The position numbers were made by a program, and so were the translations under genes. The notes beneath the pieces were generated by a model. It did not search any database. It had not been told where the DNA came from and worked only from the letters and a program-made list of their open reading frames with translations. A stretch of 35,525 nucleotides of DNA from Sulfuricurvum sp. Its GTDB lineage: Bacteria; Campylobacterota; Campylobacteria; Campylobacterales; Sulfurimonadaceae. Where the stretch lies: NCBI GenBank assembly GCA_024762585.1, contig JANTHE010000006.1, positions 1 through 35,525 on the forward strand. Reading direction: 5' to 3'. Shown here one piece after another: positions 1-9,024 of this stretch (positions within the stretch are counted from its first letter, which is position 1; the number at the start of each line of letters is the position of its first letter).

Positions 1-269
1 CAGTCTCCCCCGACATAATCTATTCCGGCAGTGATAGCCCGGTGTTGTCCAAAATTGCGTGACAGGTTGATACCTCTCACTCTGCTATCCTTTTGAGAAA
101 GTGATACAATAAATTCCCAACTCTTATCAGGGCTGGCATCGTTAACCATAATGATTTTAAAATCATCTGTGATTTGACCCACGGAATCCACTAGGCGGCT
201 ATATAGTTCTTCTAAAGATGCACCGCAGCCATATACTGGTATTACGATGGAAATATGCGGATTAGTCAC
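1..269 (-). CDS. Glycosyltransferase family 2, N-terminal part, truncated by the window edge
   Basis: Reverse-strand translation from a GTG start at 269 (GGAG 8 nt upstream): VTNPHISIVIPVYGCGASLEELYSRLVDSVGQITDDFKIIMVNDASPDKSWEFIVSLSQKDSRVRGINLSRNFGQHRAITAGIDYVGGD; typical GT2 N-terminus with IVIPVY, VNDAS and LSRNFGQ motifs. Confidence 0.88.
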   Translation of the reverse strand, partial: MTNPHISIVIPVYGCGASLEELYSRLVDSVGQITDDFKIIMVNDASPDKSWEFIVSLSQKDSRVRGINLSRNFGQHRAITAGIDYVGGD

Positions 270-315
270 TGTTTTTCTCCAAATTAGAAATATAATAATA
301 TTCCAAGTTCAAGTC

Positions 316-1042
316 ATTAAGTGCAACACCTCATTATGCTGCCAGACCTTCAACGATTTTACCGAAAAAGAACTGATGGGGTATTTTGAAGTCCAGGGTT
401 TTTTTCGGGCGACGGTTCAGTTTCTCCTGAACGGCTTCGATCTGTTCGTCTGTGATCTCTTCTAACCTTGTTCCTTTTGGAAAGTACTGTCGGATCAGCC
501 CGAGGGCACCCCAGGGGTATTTGTCGCTACGCTCGGGCATGTTTTCATTGGTACCCCGTTTCCATATCGATCTCGAAGTCGCCGATGCGTAAACGTTTGT
601 CGACGATCTCGGGACGCTCATCGATACTCACGCGGTTCCTGATCTGGCCACGGCGCTCAATGCTGCCGTAGCGCTTCCGGTATTTTCGGCTTTTATGGCG
701 CAGGTGCGTATAGAGTACTCCTCTTTGCTTGCAGTCCCGCTGCAAATACCGGTAGATCGTCTCGTGACAGACACGGCTTATTCCTGCATTCGTCATGGTG
801 TTGCTGATCTGCTCTGGACTCCATTCCTCTTTGATGCGCTCGTCGAAGGATCGACTCTGATGTTCAACACTATGGCTTTCTGGCTCACCCTCTCTTTTCT
901 CAAAGCGTCAATCTGATATCGCTGTGTTTCGGTCAACTGTGTATAGTGTCTCATAAGTGCTTCTCTCATCTTGTCAGGATAGTCAAGCCGACTCTATACC
1001 GGTTGACCTGGATATGCCGCTCAATAAAATTGCACTTATTGG
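316..1042 (-). mobile_element. Degenerate IS30-family insertion sequence
   Basis: IS30-type transposase fragments lie between short inverted ends: ATTAAGTGCAAC at about 316-327 and its imperfect complement ATTGCACTTATT at about 1029-1040. Confidence 0.72.
334..954 (-). pseudogene. IS30-family transposase pseudogene with internal deletions
   Basis: Start MRHYTQLTETQRYQIDALRKEG; middle EWSPEQISNTMTNAGISRVCHETIYRYL...IGDFEIDMETGYQ; C-terminus GLIRQYFPKGTRLEEITDEQIEAVQEKLNRRPKKTLDFKIPHQFFFG. The HTH continuation and much of the DDE core are missing and the pieces are in different frames. Confidence 0.85.
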
Positions 1043-1066
1043 TTGAATTCACGTTATTTTAATAAA

Positions 1067-1117
1067 GGGCATCTCTAAAAACCCTCTGAGATCTGTACAA
1101 GGTTTTTAGAGATGCCC
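1067..1117. repeat. 51-bp palindromic element: two perfect 17-bp inverted ends with a 17-nt spacer, IS-end/MITE-like
   Basis: GGGCATCTCTAAAAACC (1067-1083) and GGTTTTTAGAGATGCCC (1101-1117) are exact reverse complements. Confidence 0.8.
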
Positions 1118-1149
1118 TCCTAAAGATATTACACAATTTTCACACATAG

Positions 1150-1338
1150 ATTTCAAACCTACATCCATATGAAAAAGCCTTGTTCGTTTATGGAACTGAA
1201 AAAGTATATCGATTTACGATAAAGGGAATATTGAAGAATCCGATTGTACAGATGTTGCATGAAATCGGCATTACGAAGATATTGAAGCAAAGTGATTTTG
1301 TCAAATACGAGGTCGGCCACGCTCCCTCTCTAGTGTAA
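1150..1338 (+). pseudogene. Orphan C-terminal coding fragment of unknown protein
   Basis: Open frame with no in-frame start ISNLHPYEKALFVYGTEKVYRFTIKGILKNPIVQMLHEIGITKILKQSDFVKYEVGHAPSLV*; protein-like composition, family not recognised. Confidence 0.35.
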
Positions 1339-1417
1339 GCTCCCCACCATTATTTAGATAGTTTCAGGGGTAACTTTTTCCATTGTTTGATTGTAGCGTT
1401 CAAAAACTAGATCGGGG

Positions 1418-1790
1418 TTGATTTTTTCAGTGAGTCGTGATAACGATCGGTATTGCAATCGATCATCCTCTCTGCCGGCAGCTTGGGTTGTAAGAACGCT
1501 TAAACAGATCTGTGAGTGGCGTGGATACCTAAAGCAATCCGTGTTGACAACGGATCGGAATATATCTCACATAAGCTGGAGGAGTGGTGTGAACAACGGA
1601 AAGTCAATCTAAAGTTCAAGTGGCCGTGAAAACCGGCCGACATTGTCTGTATTGAGCGGCTCAATAGAAGTTTCCGAAGAGAACGGCTTGATGCTTATAT
1701 TTTCAATTCGCTTTCAGCAGTCTGTACAATGACCAAAAAGTAGATGAACGATTATGATACTGGAGCCTTCTCATGGCTCAATGGGTAAAT
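1418..1790 (+). pseudogene. IS3-family transposase (OrfB) remnant, frameshifted
   Basis: SLPAAWVVRTLKQICEWRGYLK continues after a 1-nt frameshift as IRVDNGSEYISHKLEEWCEQRKVNLKF...KPADIVCIERLNRSFRRERLDAYIFNSLS, the rve/DDE region typical of IS3-family OrfB, with a stop in the middle. Confidence 0.85.
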
Positions 1791-1791
1791 G

Positions 1792-2085
1792 CGAGTAGCA
1801 CGTCGCTGGTATCAATATCCTCACCACAAAGCCGGATATGCTGAGCGAGGTGAAGCCCGGCGGACAGTGTAGTCTTTTTGGCTTCTAGGGCTACCTCTTC
1901 ATTGGGTGCGATGCACTCCTGGCCGTCAGGAATACGTGCCTAGGTTATGATTCGAACGGTCTGTCCTACGCTTAAATTCTTTCGGTCAGAATGCGCCCCA
2001 GAACGATTACAATCGGGATGAACTCTCGGCGTCTTGTTGGGGTGAAGGTATAGATGTGCTCAACTTCTTCGACGGAGACAGGCAT
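1792..2085 (-). pseudogene. moeA: Decayed molybdopterin molybdotransferase (MoeA-like) fragment
   Basis: Reverse-strand MPVSVEEVEHIYTFTPTRRREFIPIVIVLGRILTERI*, then VGQTVRIIT-ARIPDGQECIAPNEEVALEAKK...LHLAQHIRLCGEDIDTSDVLLAF; resembles MoeA N-terminus plus the RIMTGAPVPEG / RxxGEDI segment, with an internal deletion and a stop. Confidence 0.6.
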
Positions 2086-2148
2086 GAGTGACTCTTTTTT
2101 GTTGATTATTTCTGTCGATTATAGGAAAGTTGGGGTAAAATCCGGATT

Positions 2149-2559
2149 ATGGAAGCCATGTATACACTCAGCGTTCAGCTGCATTTCGGTTCGGTTATCT
2201 TCTGGCTTGGCGTGATCGCCTTTAATATGGCTATGGTGCAATTTGCCGTGCAGGGAGGCGAGTATGTTCGGCGGGCGCGCATCGCGATGCCTTTTTCCGT
2301 CATGGCGATTGCCGCGACAGCTTTTACCGGAACGATCATGATGGCGGCGAAGCATCTGGAGTTCACATTGGAAAACATTGCGATGATTTTGCTGACCGTT
2401 GTGCTGATTGGCCTTGAAGCCAGGCGTTACAAGACGCTGCGCCGTCTGCGTACTACATTGCCCGAAGCACTTACGCTCTATCGTCCCTATGCCTTGAAGC
2501 TTTTGGGAGGCGAATTGCTGCTGAGTCTACTGATGATGCTCTGGATGGCGATGTTATGA
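2149..2559 (+). CDS. Small integral membrane protein, conserved hypothetical
   Basis: 136-aa ORF with several hydrophobic segments; stop overlaps the start of rsmE. Confidence 0.75.
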   Translation: MEAMYTLSVQLHFGSVIFWLGVIAFNMAMVQFAVQGGEYVRRARIAMPFSVMAIAATAFTGTIMMAAKHLEFTLENIAMILLTVVLIGLEARRYKTLRRLRTTLPEALTLYRPYALKLLGGELLLSLLMMLWMAML

Positions 2560-3227
2560 AGTTTCTGTTCCACGATGATGCCGGTATGAAACATTTGATT
2601 TTAAAAAGTGATTCGTATAAATACCTGATCAAGGTACGCCGACACAAAACAGGCGACTCGATCGCACTGCGCCGCCGTGCAGCCAGTGAAACGCTTTATA
2701 CTTACATGCTGCAAGCCATTGAGGGTCGTCGCGCCGAATTGCTGCTGAAAAAAGAGGAGCGTCATGTCGTTGCCGCAGAGAAGCTGCTGCATATCGGATG
2801 GTGTACCATTGATCCCAAATCGGTTGAAAAGGTTTTGGCGCAGCTGAGTGAACTGGGTGTGGCAAAAATCACCTTTATTCGCTGTGATCGAAGTCAGCAT
2901 CAGTTCAAGCACGATTTTGAACGCTACAACCGAATTCTTGAGGCATCCATGCAGCAATCAGGGCGCAGTGTATGGATAAAACTTGAAGCGGCAGACTCGC
3001 TGGCAGAGTTTATACACGCGTATCCGCAGACCGTGGTGCTTGATTTTGCAGAACAAATATTTACGCAGACATCGGGCATTGATACAGTACTCATCGGCTG
3101 CGAAGGCGGCTTCAGTGACGAGGAACGCACGTTGCTTCGTACCTGCAAAACCGTTCGCTTTGATACACCGATGATTTTGCGTTCGGAATGCGCCGCCGTT
3201 GCAGCGGCGGCAAAGGTTTTGTTATGA
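2556..3227 (+). CDS. rsmE: 16S rRNA (uracil(1498)-N(3))-methyltransferase
   Basis: RsmE-like: HLILKSDSYKYLIKVRRHKTGD near the N-terminus, VLIGCEGGFSDEE and a C-terminal LRSECAAVAAAAKVLL. Confidence 0.88.
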   Translation: MKFLFHDDAGMKHLILKSDSYKYLIKVRRHKTGDSIALRRRAASETLYTYMLQAIEGRRAELLLKKEERHVVAAEKLLHIGWCTIDPKSVEKVLAQLSELGVAKITFIRCDRSQHQFKHDFERYNRILEASMQQSGRSVWIKLEAADSLAEFIHAYPQTVVLDFAEQIFTQTSGIDTVLIGCEGGFSDEERTLLRTCKTVRFDTPMILRSECAAVAAAAKVLL

Positions 3228-5503
3228 AAGAACTGTACGAAAAACTGGGGCTTTTTTATCTGGGAAAATCTGTGGATGAGAAGGTGCCCACACTGGTGAA
3301 GAGTAAAGATTTCACAACGCATGCAGCCATCATCGGCATGACGGGAAGCGGCAAAACCGGGTTGGCTATCGGCCTGCTGGAAGAGGCGATGATCGACAAT
3401 ATTCCTGCTATTGTCATCGATCCCAAGGGTGACATGGGAAACCTCTGTCTGCGTTCAGCAGATTATGATCCAGAAGATTTTGTTCCATGGGTTGGAGAGG
3501 AAAAAGCTCAAAGTGCCGCTGCGGCGTGGAAAAAAGGGATTGAAAGCTTTGATCAGACTGTAGAGCGCTCTGCCCGACTGAGCCGAGTGCCTGTTACGAT
3601 ATATACTCCTGGCAGCAGTGCCGGTGTCGGTGTGAACATTCTTGGATCCCTGGATGTTCCGGGCGATGAAATAATGCAGGAGAGTGATCTGTTTTCCAGT
3701 TATCTCGGCTCCACGGTTGCCTCTTTGCTGTCAATGATTGGTGAAACAAATGATATTCAGTCAAAATCCTATACTTTTTTGTGCACACTGTTAGCTTCGT
3801 TATGGCAAAAAGGTGAAAAGATAACCCTGGAACGCCTCATAGCAGCGATCATCTCCCCACCGTTTTCCAAGGTGGGCTTTCTGGCGCTTGACGATTTTTT
3901 TTCGTCCAAAGAACGATTTGCATTGGCAACCCGTTTCAACAGCGTCGTAGCCAACCCCTCTTTCGCACAGTGGCTTGAGGGGGTGGAGCTGGATATTGAT
4001 GCGATGCTGTATGATGAAAACGCCAATGCAAAAGTGAGTATCTTTTCCATCGCACATCTCGACGACGCGCAACGCATGTTTTTCGTGACGATGCTGCTCA
4101 ATCGCTACGTGGCATGGATGCGACGTCAAAGCGGAACGACAACATTGCGCTCCTTGTTGTATATGGATGAGATCTACGGTTTTTTCCCGCCCAGCAAGAA
4201 TCCGCCTTCAAAAACACCGATGTTATTGCTGTTGAAGCAGGCGCGGGCTTTCGGGATAGGCGTCGTACTCTCGACACAAAATCCGGTCGACCTGGATTAC
4301 AAGGGCCTGGCGAACATCGGAACCTGGTTTATCGGAAGACTGCAGACGCGTCAGGATGTCGACCGGGTCATCGATGGACTCAGCGGGAAGCTGGGGTCGG
4401 AGTATTCACAAGAAGAGATTCGCTCGATGATAGCGCATCTGGACAAACGTGTCTTTTTTATCAAAAGTGCGCATCGAGAACGCATCGAACGTTTTACAAC
4501 GCGGTGGGTGCTTAGTTACCTCAAGGGACCGCTCAAGCGTGATGAGATAAAAATGCTGATGCACGATCAGAAAGTGCGGCTGCAGCCCATTAAAAGCGAG
4601 CCGCAGACTTCCAAGCAGCCGAAAGCTGCGCAGATGAATAATGCAGCGCCTTCACTTGAGATGGTTCAGTACTATGAAGGGGTGGGCAATACGGAACTGA
4701 CTCCGGTACTTTTGTATAAAACCAGCCTGTATTATCACAATGAGTCCAAAGGGATCGACCTGAATGTGTCCAGCGAATGCGAAATTGTTCTGGAGGGGGA
4801 CAAAAGGGTGGATTTTACTCGCGCAGAGCCTTCGGATGCATTGTCCAGACGCTATCCAACTGTACCGCCGAAACAGGCAACGTTCGCAGAGTTGCCTTCA
4901 GAGTTTTCACGTCACGGAATCGAAAAACTGTTGACAAAAGCATTGAAAGACTACCTCTACACCCACCAGGGTTTGCAGATGTATCGGGTACGTTCCCCGA
5001 GATTCGCGTCCAGGGCAGGCGAAACGTATCAGGCATTTTCACTGCGTTTTAAAGAAGAGCTTGATGTACGCAAGGCGGCTGAAAAAGAAAAACTGACTGC
5101 ACGCTATGAACGTAAAGAGGCCATGCTCCGTCGACAGTTGGAGCGTGCCCAGATAAAAGTAGAAAAAGAGGAGTCGGATGTTGCAGCGAAAACCACCGAT
5201 ACCCTTGTGAGTGCAGGGCTAGCCGTTTTGGGGGCTTTTTTCGGAGGCCGTTCTTCCAGTCGCATCGGCAGTACGGTCAGCAAGGGGACGCGCATTGCCA
5301 AAGAAAAGCGCGATGTTATTCATGCCCAGGAAGCGGTTGCAGAACTTGACAGACGCTATGAACGCCTCAGGCAGGACTTGGAGCAGCAGATTGATCTGAT
5401 AGATGCAAAGTACAGCCTGGAAAACTATACGATCGAGCCATATAAAGTTCGGCCAAAAAAACGCGATATATCCATCGACGCCATTGCACTGTTATGGCGA
5501 TGA
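3224..5503 (+). CDS. HerA-like/DUF87-type ATP-binding protein with C-terminal coiled coil and Gly-rich hydrophobic segment
   Basis: Walker A GMTGSGKTGL, IDPKGDMGNL, Walker B-like LLYMDEIYGFFPP, STQNPVDLDYKGLANIGTWFIGRLQT. Start at 3224 overlaps the rsmE stop (ATGA), preferred to the 3188 ORF start. Confidence 0.85.
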   Translation: MKELYEKLGLFYLGKSVDEKVPTLVKSKDFTTHAAIIGMTGSGKTGLAIGLLEEAMIDNIPAIVIDPKGDMGNLCLRSADYDPEDFVPWVGEEKAQSAAAAWKKGIESFDQTVERSARLSRVPVTIYTPGSSAGVGVNILGSLDVPGDEIMQESDLFSSYLGSTVASLLSMIGETNDIQSKSYTFLCTLLASLWQKGEKITLERLIAAIISPPFSKVGFLALDDFFSSKERFALATRFNSVVANPSFAQWLEGVELDIDAMLYDENANAKVSIFSIAHLDDAQRMFFVTMLLNRYVAWMRRQSGTTTLRSLLYMDEIYGFFPPSKNPPSKTPMLLLLKQARAFGIGVVLSTQNPVDLDYKGLANIGTWFIGRLQTRQDVDRVIDGLSGKLGSEYSQEEIRSMIAHLDKRVFFIKSAHRERIERFTTRWVLSYLKGPLKRDEIKMLMHDQKVRLQPIKSEPQTSKQPKAAQMNNAAPSLEMVQYYEGVGNTELTPVLLYKTSLYYHNESKGIDLNVSSECEIVLEGDKRVDFTRAEPSDALSRRYPTVPPKQATFAELPSEFSRHGIEKLLTKALKDYLYTHQGLQMYRVRSPRFASRAGETYQAFSLRFKEELDVRKAAEKEKLTARYERKEAMLRRQLERAQIKVEKEESDVAAKTTDTLVSAGLAVLGAFFGGRSSSRIGSTVSKGTRIAKEKRDVIHAQEAVAELDRRYERLRQDLEQQIDLIDAKYSLENYTIEPYKVRPKKRDISIDAIALLWR

Positions 5504-5633
5504 TTCAACGTTATGATGAAGGCTTGAAAAAAAAATAAATTTACGCTAAAATTTCGGTTCAAAATTCCGCACCCGTACGGAAGGAAAAAATATACCGATA
5601 GACGTACTTTGACGTGTATCAAAAGGCTTGATT

Positions 5634-5834
5634 ATGAAAAAAGGGATTCACCCCGAATACGTGGCGTGCAAAGTCACATGTGCCTGCGGCAACGAGTTTG
5701 AAACGAAAAGTTTGAAAGATACTATGCGTATTGACATCTGTAATGAGTGCCACCCGTTCTTTACCGGTTCCGAGCGCCAGGTCGACACGGCCGGACGTAT
5801 CGAGAAGTTCAAGCAGCGCTACAATATGAAATAA
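5634..5834 (+). CDS. rpmE: 50S ribosomal protein L31
   Basis: [63 protein letters not shown]; Cys-containing bL31. Confidence 0.96.
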   Translation: MKKGIHPEYVACKVTCACGNEFETKSLKDTMRIDICNECHPFFTGSERQVDTAGRIEKFKQRYNMK

Positions 5835-5849
5835 ATCGGAGAGAGGGAA

Positions 5850-6665
5850 ATGCTTACCCTCGTTCCGACACCTATCGGCAATATTGCCGACATCTCCCTA
5901 CGCGCGATGGATACGCTGATGCGGGCCGATGTGCTCCTGTGCGAAGACACGCGTGTTACCAAAAAACTTCTCAATCTCCTCCACGAACGTTATGGAAAAA
6001 CAGCGCAAAAATCGCAACAATTTATTTCAGTACATTCACACAGTGAACACCATTTTCTTGAGAAATCAGATCCGTCGTTTTTTGACCAAAACGTGATCTA
6101 TGTCAGTGACGCAGGGATGCCGGGGGTGAGTGACCCGGGGCAGATGCTGGTGCGCTTTTGCGTCGAAAACGGCATCGAGTATGACGTACTGCCCGGGGCA
6201 AATGCCGTGTTGACCGCCTTTGCCGCCAGTGGATTCGTCGCGACGAAAATGCTTTTTTTCGGTTTTTTGCCTCACAAGGGAAACGAGCGCTCCGGTGCGC
6301 TGCAGCAGGCACTGTACAGCGGCTATACGACTGTGCTGTACGAGTCCCCGCATCGGCTGCAGAAGCTGCTGGGCGAGATCGATTCGGAAGCGCCGCAGCG
6401 CCGTCTATTCGCAGCCAAGGAGCTGACCAAGATGCATCAAACCTACCTGCATGGCACGGCGTCAGATATTTTGCGAACGCTCGGCGGCGGCGTCAAGGGT
6501 GAATGGGTCGTCGTCATTGAGGCAGGTGAAGCGCGGACATCGACCCTGGGTGAGCGTGACATACTTGCACTCGACCTTCCTAAAAAGGCGGCGGCGAAAC
6601 TGATCGCGAAATTGACGGGAGAATCTCCCAAGAACTGCTATCGGCGCCTGATTGAAAATGTGTGA
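5850..6665 (+). CDS. rsmI: 16S rRNA (cytidine(1402)-2'-O)-methyltransferase
   Basis: MLTLVPTPIGNIADISLRAMDTLMRADVLLCEDTRVTKKLL, SDAGMPGVSDPG, VLYESPHRL; RsmI signatures. Confidence 0.95.
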   Translation: MLTLVPTPIGNIADISLRAMDTLMRADVLLCEDTRVTKKLLNLLHERYGKTAQKSQQFISVHSHSEHHFLEKSDPSFFDQNVIYVSDAGMPGVSDPGQMLVRFCVENGIEYDVLPGANAVLTAFAASGFVATKMLFFGFLPHKGNERSGALQQALYSGYTTVLYESPHRLQKLLGEIDSEAPQRRLFAAKELTKMHQTYLHGTASDILRTLGGGVKGEWVVVIEAGEARTSTLGERDILALDLPKKAAAKLIAKLTGESPKNCYRRLIENV

Positions 6666-6695
6666 TATTTATCGTTTTTTAGCTACAATTTCCGA

Positions 6696-7379
6696 ATGCT
6701 GATTTACGGAAAACAACCGGTATACTATCTGCTTGAACACCATCGTGAAAAAATCAGAACGCTTTATTTGGCAAAGGAAGTGGAGCAAAAAGAGTACAGC
6801 CGTCTAATGCGGATGGGGTTTGAGATCAAGCGTATACCGGGTGCGGCGGCACAGAAGATGAGCCGTAGTGGAAACCATCAGGGGTTCTTGGCGGACACGG
6901 ATGCAATTGCACCGGCGGCGCTTCATGCCCTGGCTCAGAAGGAGTTTGTTGTCGTGCTGTGCGGTATTACCGATGTCGGCAATATCGGGGCAATCGTGCG
7001 CAGTGCCTATGCGCTTGGCGCAGACGGCATTGTGGTTACCGGATTGAAATCGCTGGCTTTTGAGGCGGTGCTGCGCAGTTCGACCGGGGCGTTGTATGAC
7101 CTGCCTGTGAATGTGACGACGAACCTTTATGACGCCATGACCGAGCTGAAAAATGCCGGACATACGCTCTACGGTGCAATCATGGAGGGCGTGGATGTCC
7201 GAAGCGTCGCCTTTGAGGGAAAACGTGCTTTGCTGCTGGGCAGTGAAGGTGCCGGGATCCCCGCACGTGCTGTCCGCCGACTCGATCAAGGAGTGAAGGT
7301 CTCGATGGCACACGATTTTGACTCGCTCAATGTCAGTGCCGCCGGTGCTATTTTGATCGACAGGATGCGTATCACATGA
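6696..7379 (+). CDS. rlmB: TrmH/SpoU-family 23S rRNA (guanosine-2'-O-)-methyltransferase, RlmB-like
   Basis: YGKQPVYYLLEHH, DVGNIGAIVRSAYALGADGIVV, LLLGSEGAGI, SLNVSAAGAILIDRMR. Confidence 0.88.
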   Translation: MLIYGKQPVYYLLEHHREKIRTLYLAKEVEQKEYSRLMRMGFEIKRIPGAAAQKMSRSGNHQGFLADTDAIAPAALHALAQKEFVVVLCGITDVGNIGAIVRSAYALGADGIVVTGLKSLAFEAVLRSSTGALYDLPVNVTTNLYDAMTELKNAGHTLYGAIMEGVDVRSVAFEGKRALLLGSEGAGIPARAVRRLDQGVKVSMAHDFDSLNVSAAGAILIDRMRIT

Positions 7380-8197
7380 GCGCCGCATCTGCTTCGGAGA
7401 CCCTGCGTGCCATCGGCGCAGAAGCCATTGTGCGTCAGACACATATCTCCCCCGCCAATGTCACCAGACTGCTTGCAGGTGATTTCAGCAGCTTTACACC
7501 GATTCAGTTCAATGGATTCGTGACAATACTTGAACGTGAATACGATATTGACCTGAGTGAATGGCGCAGCCACTTTCCTGCCGTTACGGAAAATGAGACG
7601 CAACGTACAGATAAATCCAAAATACATGACGACCCTTTTTCCAATGCGGCACGAGCTGAAAAACAGAAACGGCGCAATGCTGCAATTCTTGCAGGTTTGT
7701 TGTTGATTGTTGCCGTTGTCACTTACGTGGTGATTGGCACCGGTACGAAGGAGGAAAAGATTGAGCTCAACAATACTGCGATTGAGAAAGCGAAAGCGAA
7801 TATAGCTTCGAAAAGTGCCGTCTCCTCTTCTCCCACACTTGCGCAGGCCGATGCGGTACAGATGACTCACCAAAGTGAGGCGGCTGATGTGGCGCCAGAA
7901 GAAAATACAGTGCTGTTCGACGACTTGATTATTCGGCCGCGCTCGAAGGTTTGGCTGGGAGTGATTGATGCCGATTCTCGTAAACGGCAGACGCGAACGA
8001 GCGGTGAACCATGGCGGCTTGATGGTTCAAAACGCTGGCTAATCGTCACGGGACACGGGTACGTCACTTTTGACTGCGGTGAGAATGATATGACTTTCGC
8101 CCAAAAGAAACGGGTGCTGCTGCTGTATGAAGAGGGAGAGTGCCGCGAAATCGATGAAGCAGAATTTCGCTCCCGTAACAAGGGACGTATTTGGTAA
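7376..8197 (+). CDS. Hypothetical membrane-anchored protein with N-terminal HTH-like region and single TM segment (RodZ-like layout)
   Basis: ATGA overlap with the methyltransferase gene; hydrophobic AAILAGLLLIVAVVTYVVIG; C-terminal DUF4115-like WLGVIDADSRKRQTRTSGEPWRLDGSKRWLIVTGHG. Confidence 0.7.
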   Translation: MSAASASETLRAIGAEAIVRQTHISPANVTRLLAGDFSSFTPIQFNGFVTILEREYDIDLSEWRSHFPAVTENETQRTDKSKIHDDPFSNAARAEKQKRRNAAILAGLLLIVAVVTYVVIGTGTKEEKIELNNTAIEKAKANIASKSAVSSSPTLAQADAVQMTHQSEAADVAPEENTVLFDDLIIRPRSKVWLGVIDADSRKRQTRTSGEPWRLDGSKRWLIVTGHGYVTFDCGENDMTFAQKKRVLLLYEEGECREIDEAEFRSRNKGRIW

Positions 8198-9003
8198 TCA
8201 AAATACTTTTCACACTGTTTCTGGCGGTTTCGCTCAATGCGCAAATGCTACTGCTTGACAAAGTGCGATCGCTGGTGGGCGAGGAGACATATAAACAGAA
8301 CCAAGCTTTTATACGCATCATTTTCGAAAATGAATCACACTTTAATACCCAGGGCCGAATCGATGTCGTTCGCGTTGTTGAAACACTGCGAGAAAACGGT
8401 TTGCTTACACTGCTGTTCAGGCATCCTAAAACGCTCCAATTGACGTTCGAAACGAACGGAACGCCGCAGTTTTTTACCGCTTTGATGAGTAACACGCTCA
8501 GGGATATGGGTTATTATCATTATCTGACAGATTTTGCGCAAATGAACAACAGTGGGTATGTCTGGCGGATCACGATGGAATCTGAGTACGCGACCGACCC
8601 CGCGGCACTGCAGCGTGAACTGGCCCGGCGTGGGTGCAGCGTACTGGACATTGAGCGAAAGGATGAAGCGCATTGGCGCTACCTGATCGATATGAGTGGT
8701 GCGCATCTGAGGCTGTCGCCGCTCGAACCGGGAAAAAAAGTGACGATGAAACGGTTGGTCTATCCCCGTTGGCTTGATGTCTCCAATGCAAAGAAACTCA
8801 CGCTATGGAGCCTGAAAGGAAATAACTGGTATCCTTACATTGCATTTTACGACCACGATTTGCGCCTGCTTAAGCTTTATAAGCGCGATAAGCGAAGCTG
8901 GCAGATTATTATGAAACTTCCCCGCGGCTGCGCGTATGTGAAGGTGGCGGATCTCTACAGCCGCAAAAATATGAATGCCGGCCTGAGTGCCAGAGTGCAA
9001 TAG
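8191..9003 (+). CDS. Hypothetical exported protein
   Basis: TTG start, 270 aa, N-terminal signal-like ILFTLFLAVSLNAQ; overlaps the end of the upstream gene. Confidence 0.7.
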   Translation: MVIKILFTLFLAVSLNAQMLLLDKVRSLVGEETYKQNQAFIRIIFENESHFNTQGRIDVVRVVETLRENGLLTLLFRHPKTLQLTFETNGTPQFFTALMSNTLRDMGYYHYLTDFAQMNNSGYVWRITMESEYATDPAALQRELARRGCSVLDIERKDEAHWRYLIDMSGAHLRLSPLEPGKKVTMKRLVYPRWLDVSNAKKLTLWSLKGNNWYPYIAFYDHDLRLLKLYKRDKRSWQIIMKLPRGCAYVKVADLYSRKNMNAGLSARVQ

Positions 9004-9024
9004 TCGTCTATAGGATAAAAAATC

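Noticed and set aside
3188-5834. HerA-like ATPase as part of a defence island
   Set aside because: Neighbours are rsmE, rpmE and rsmI; no nuclease, toxin or sensor partner was seen.
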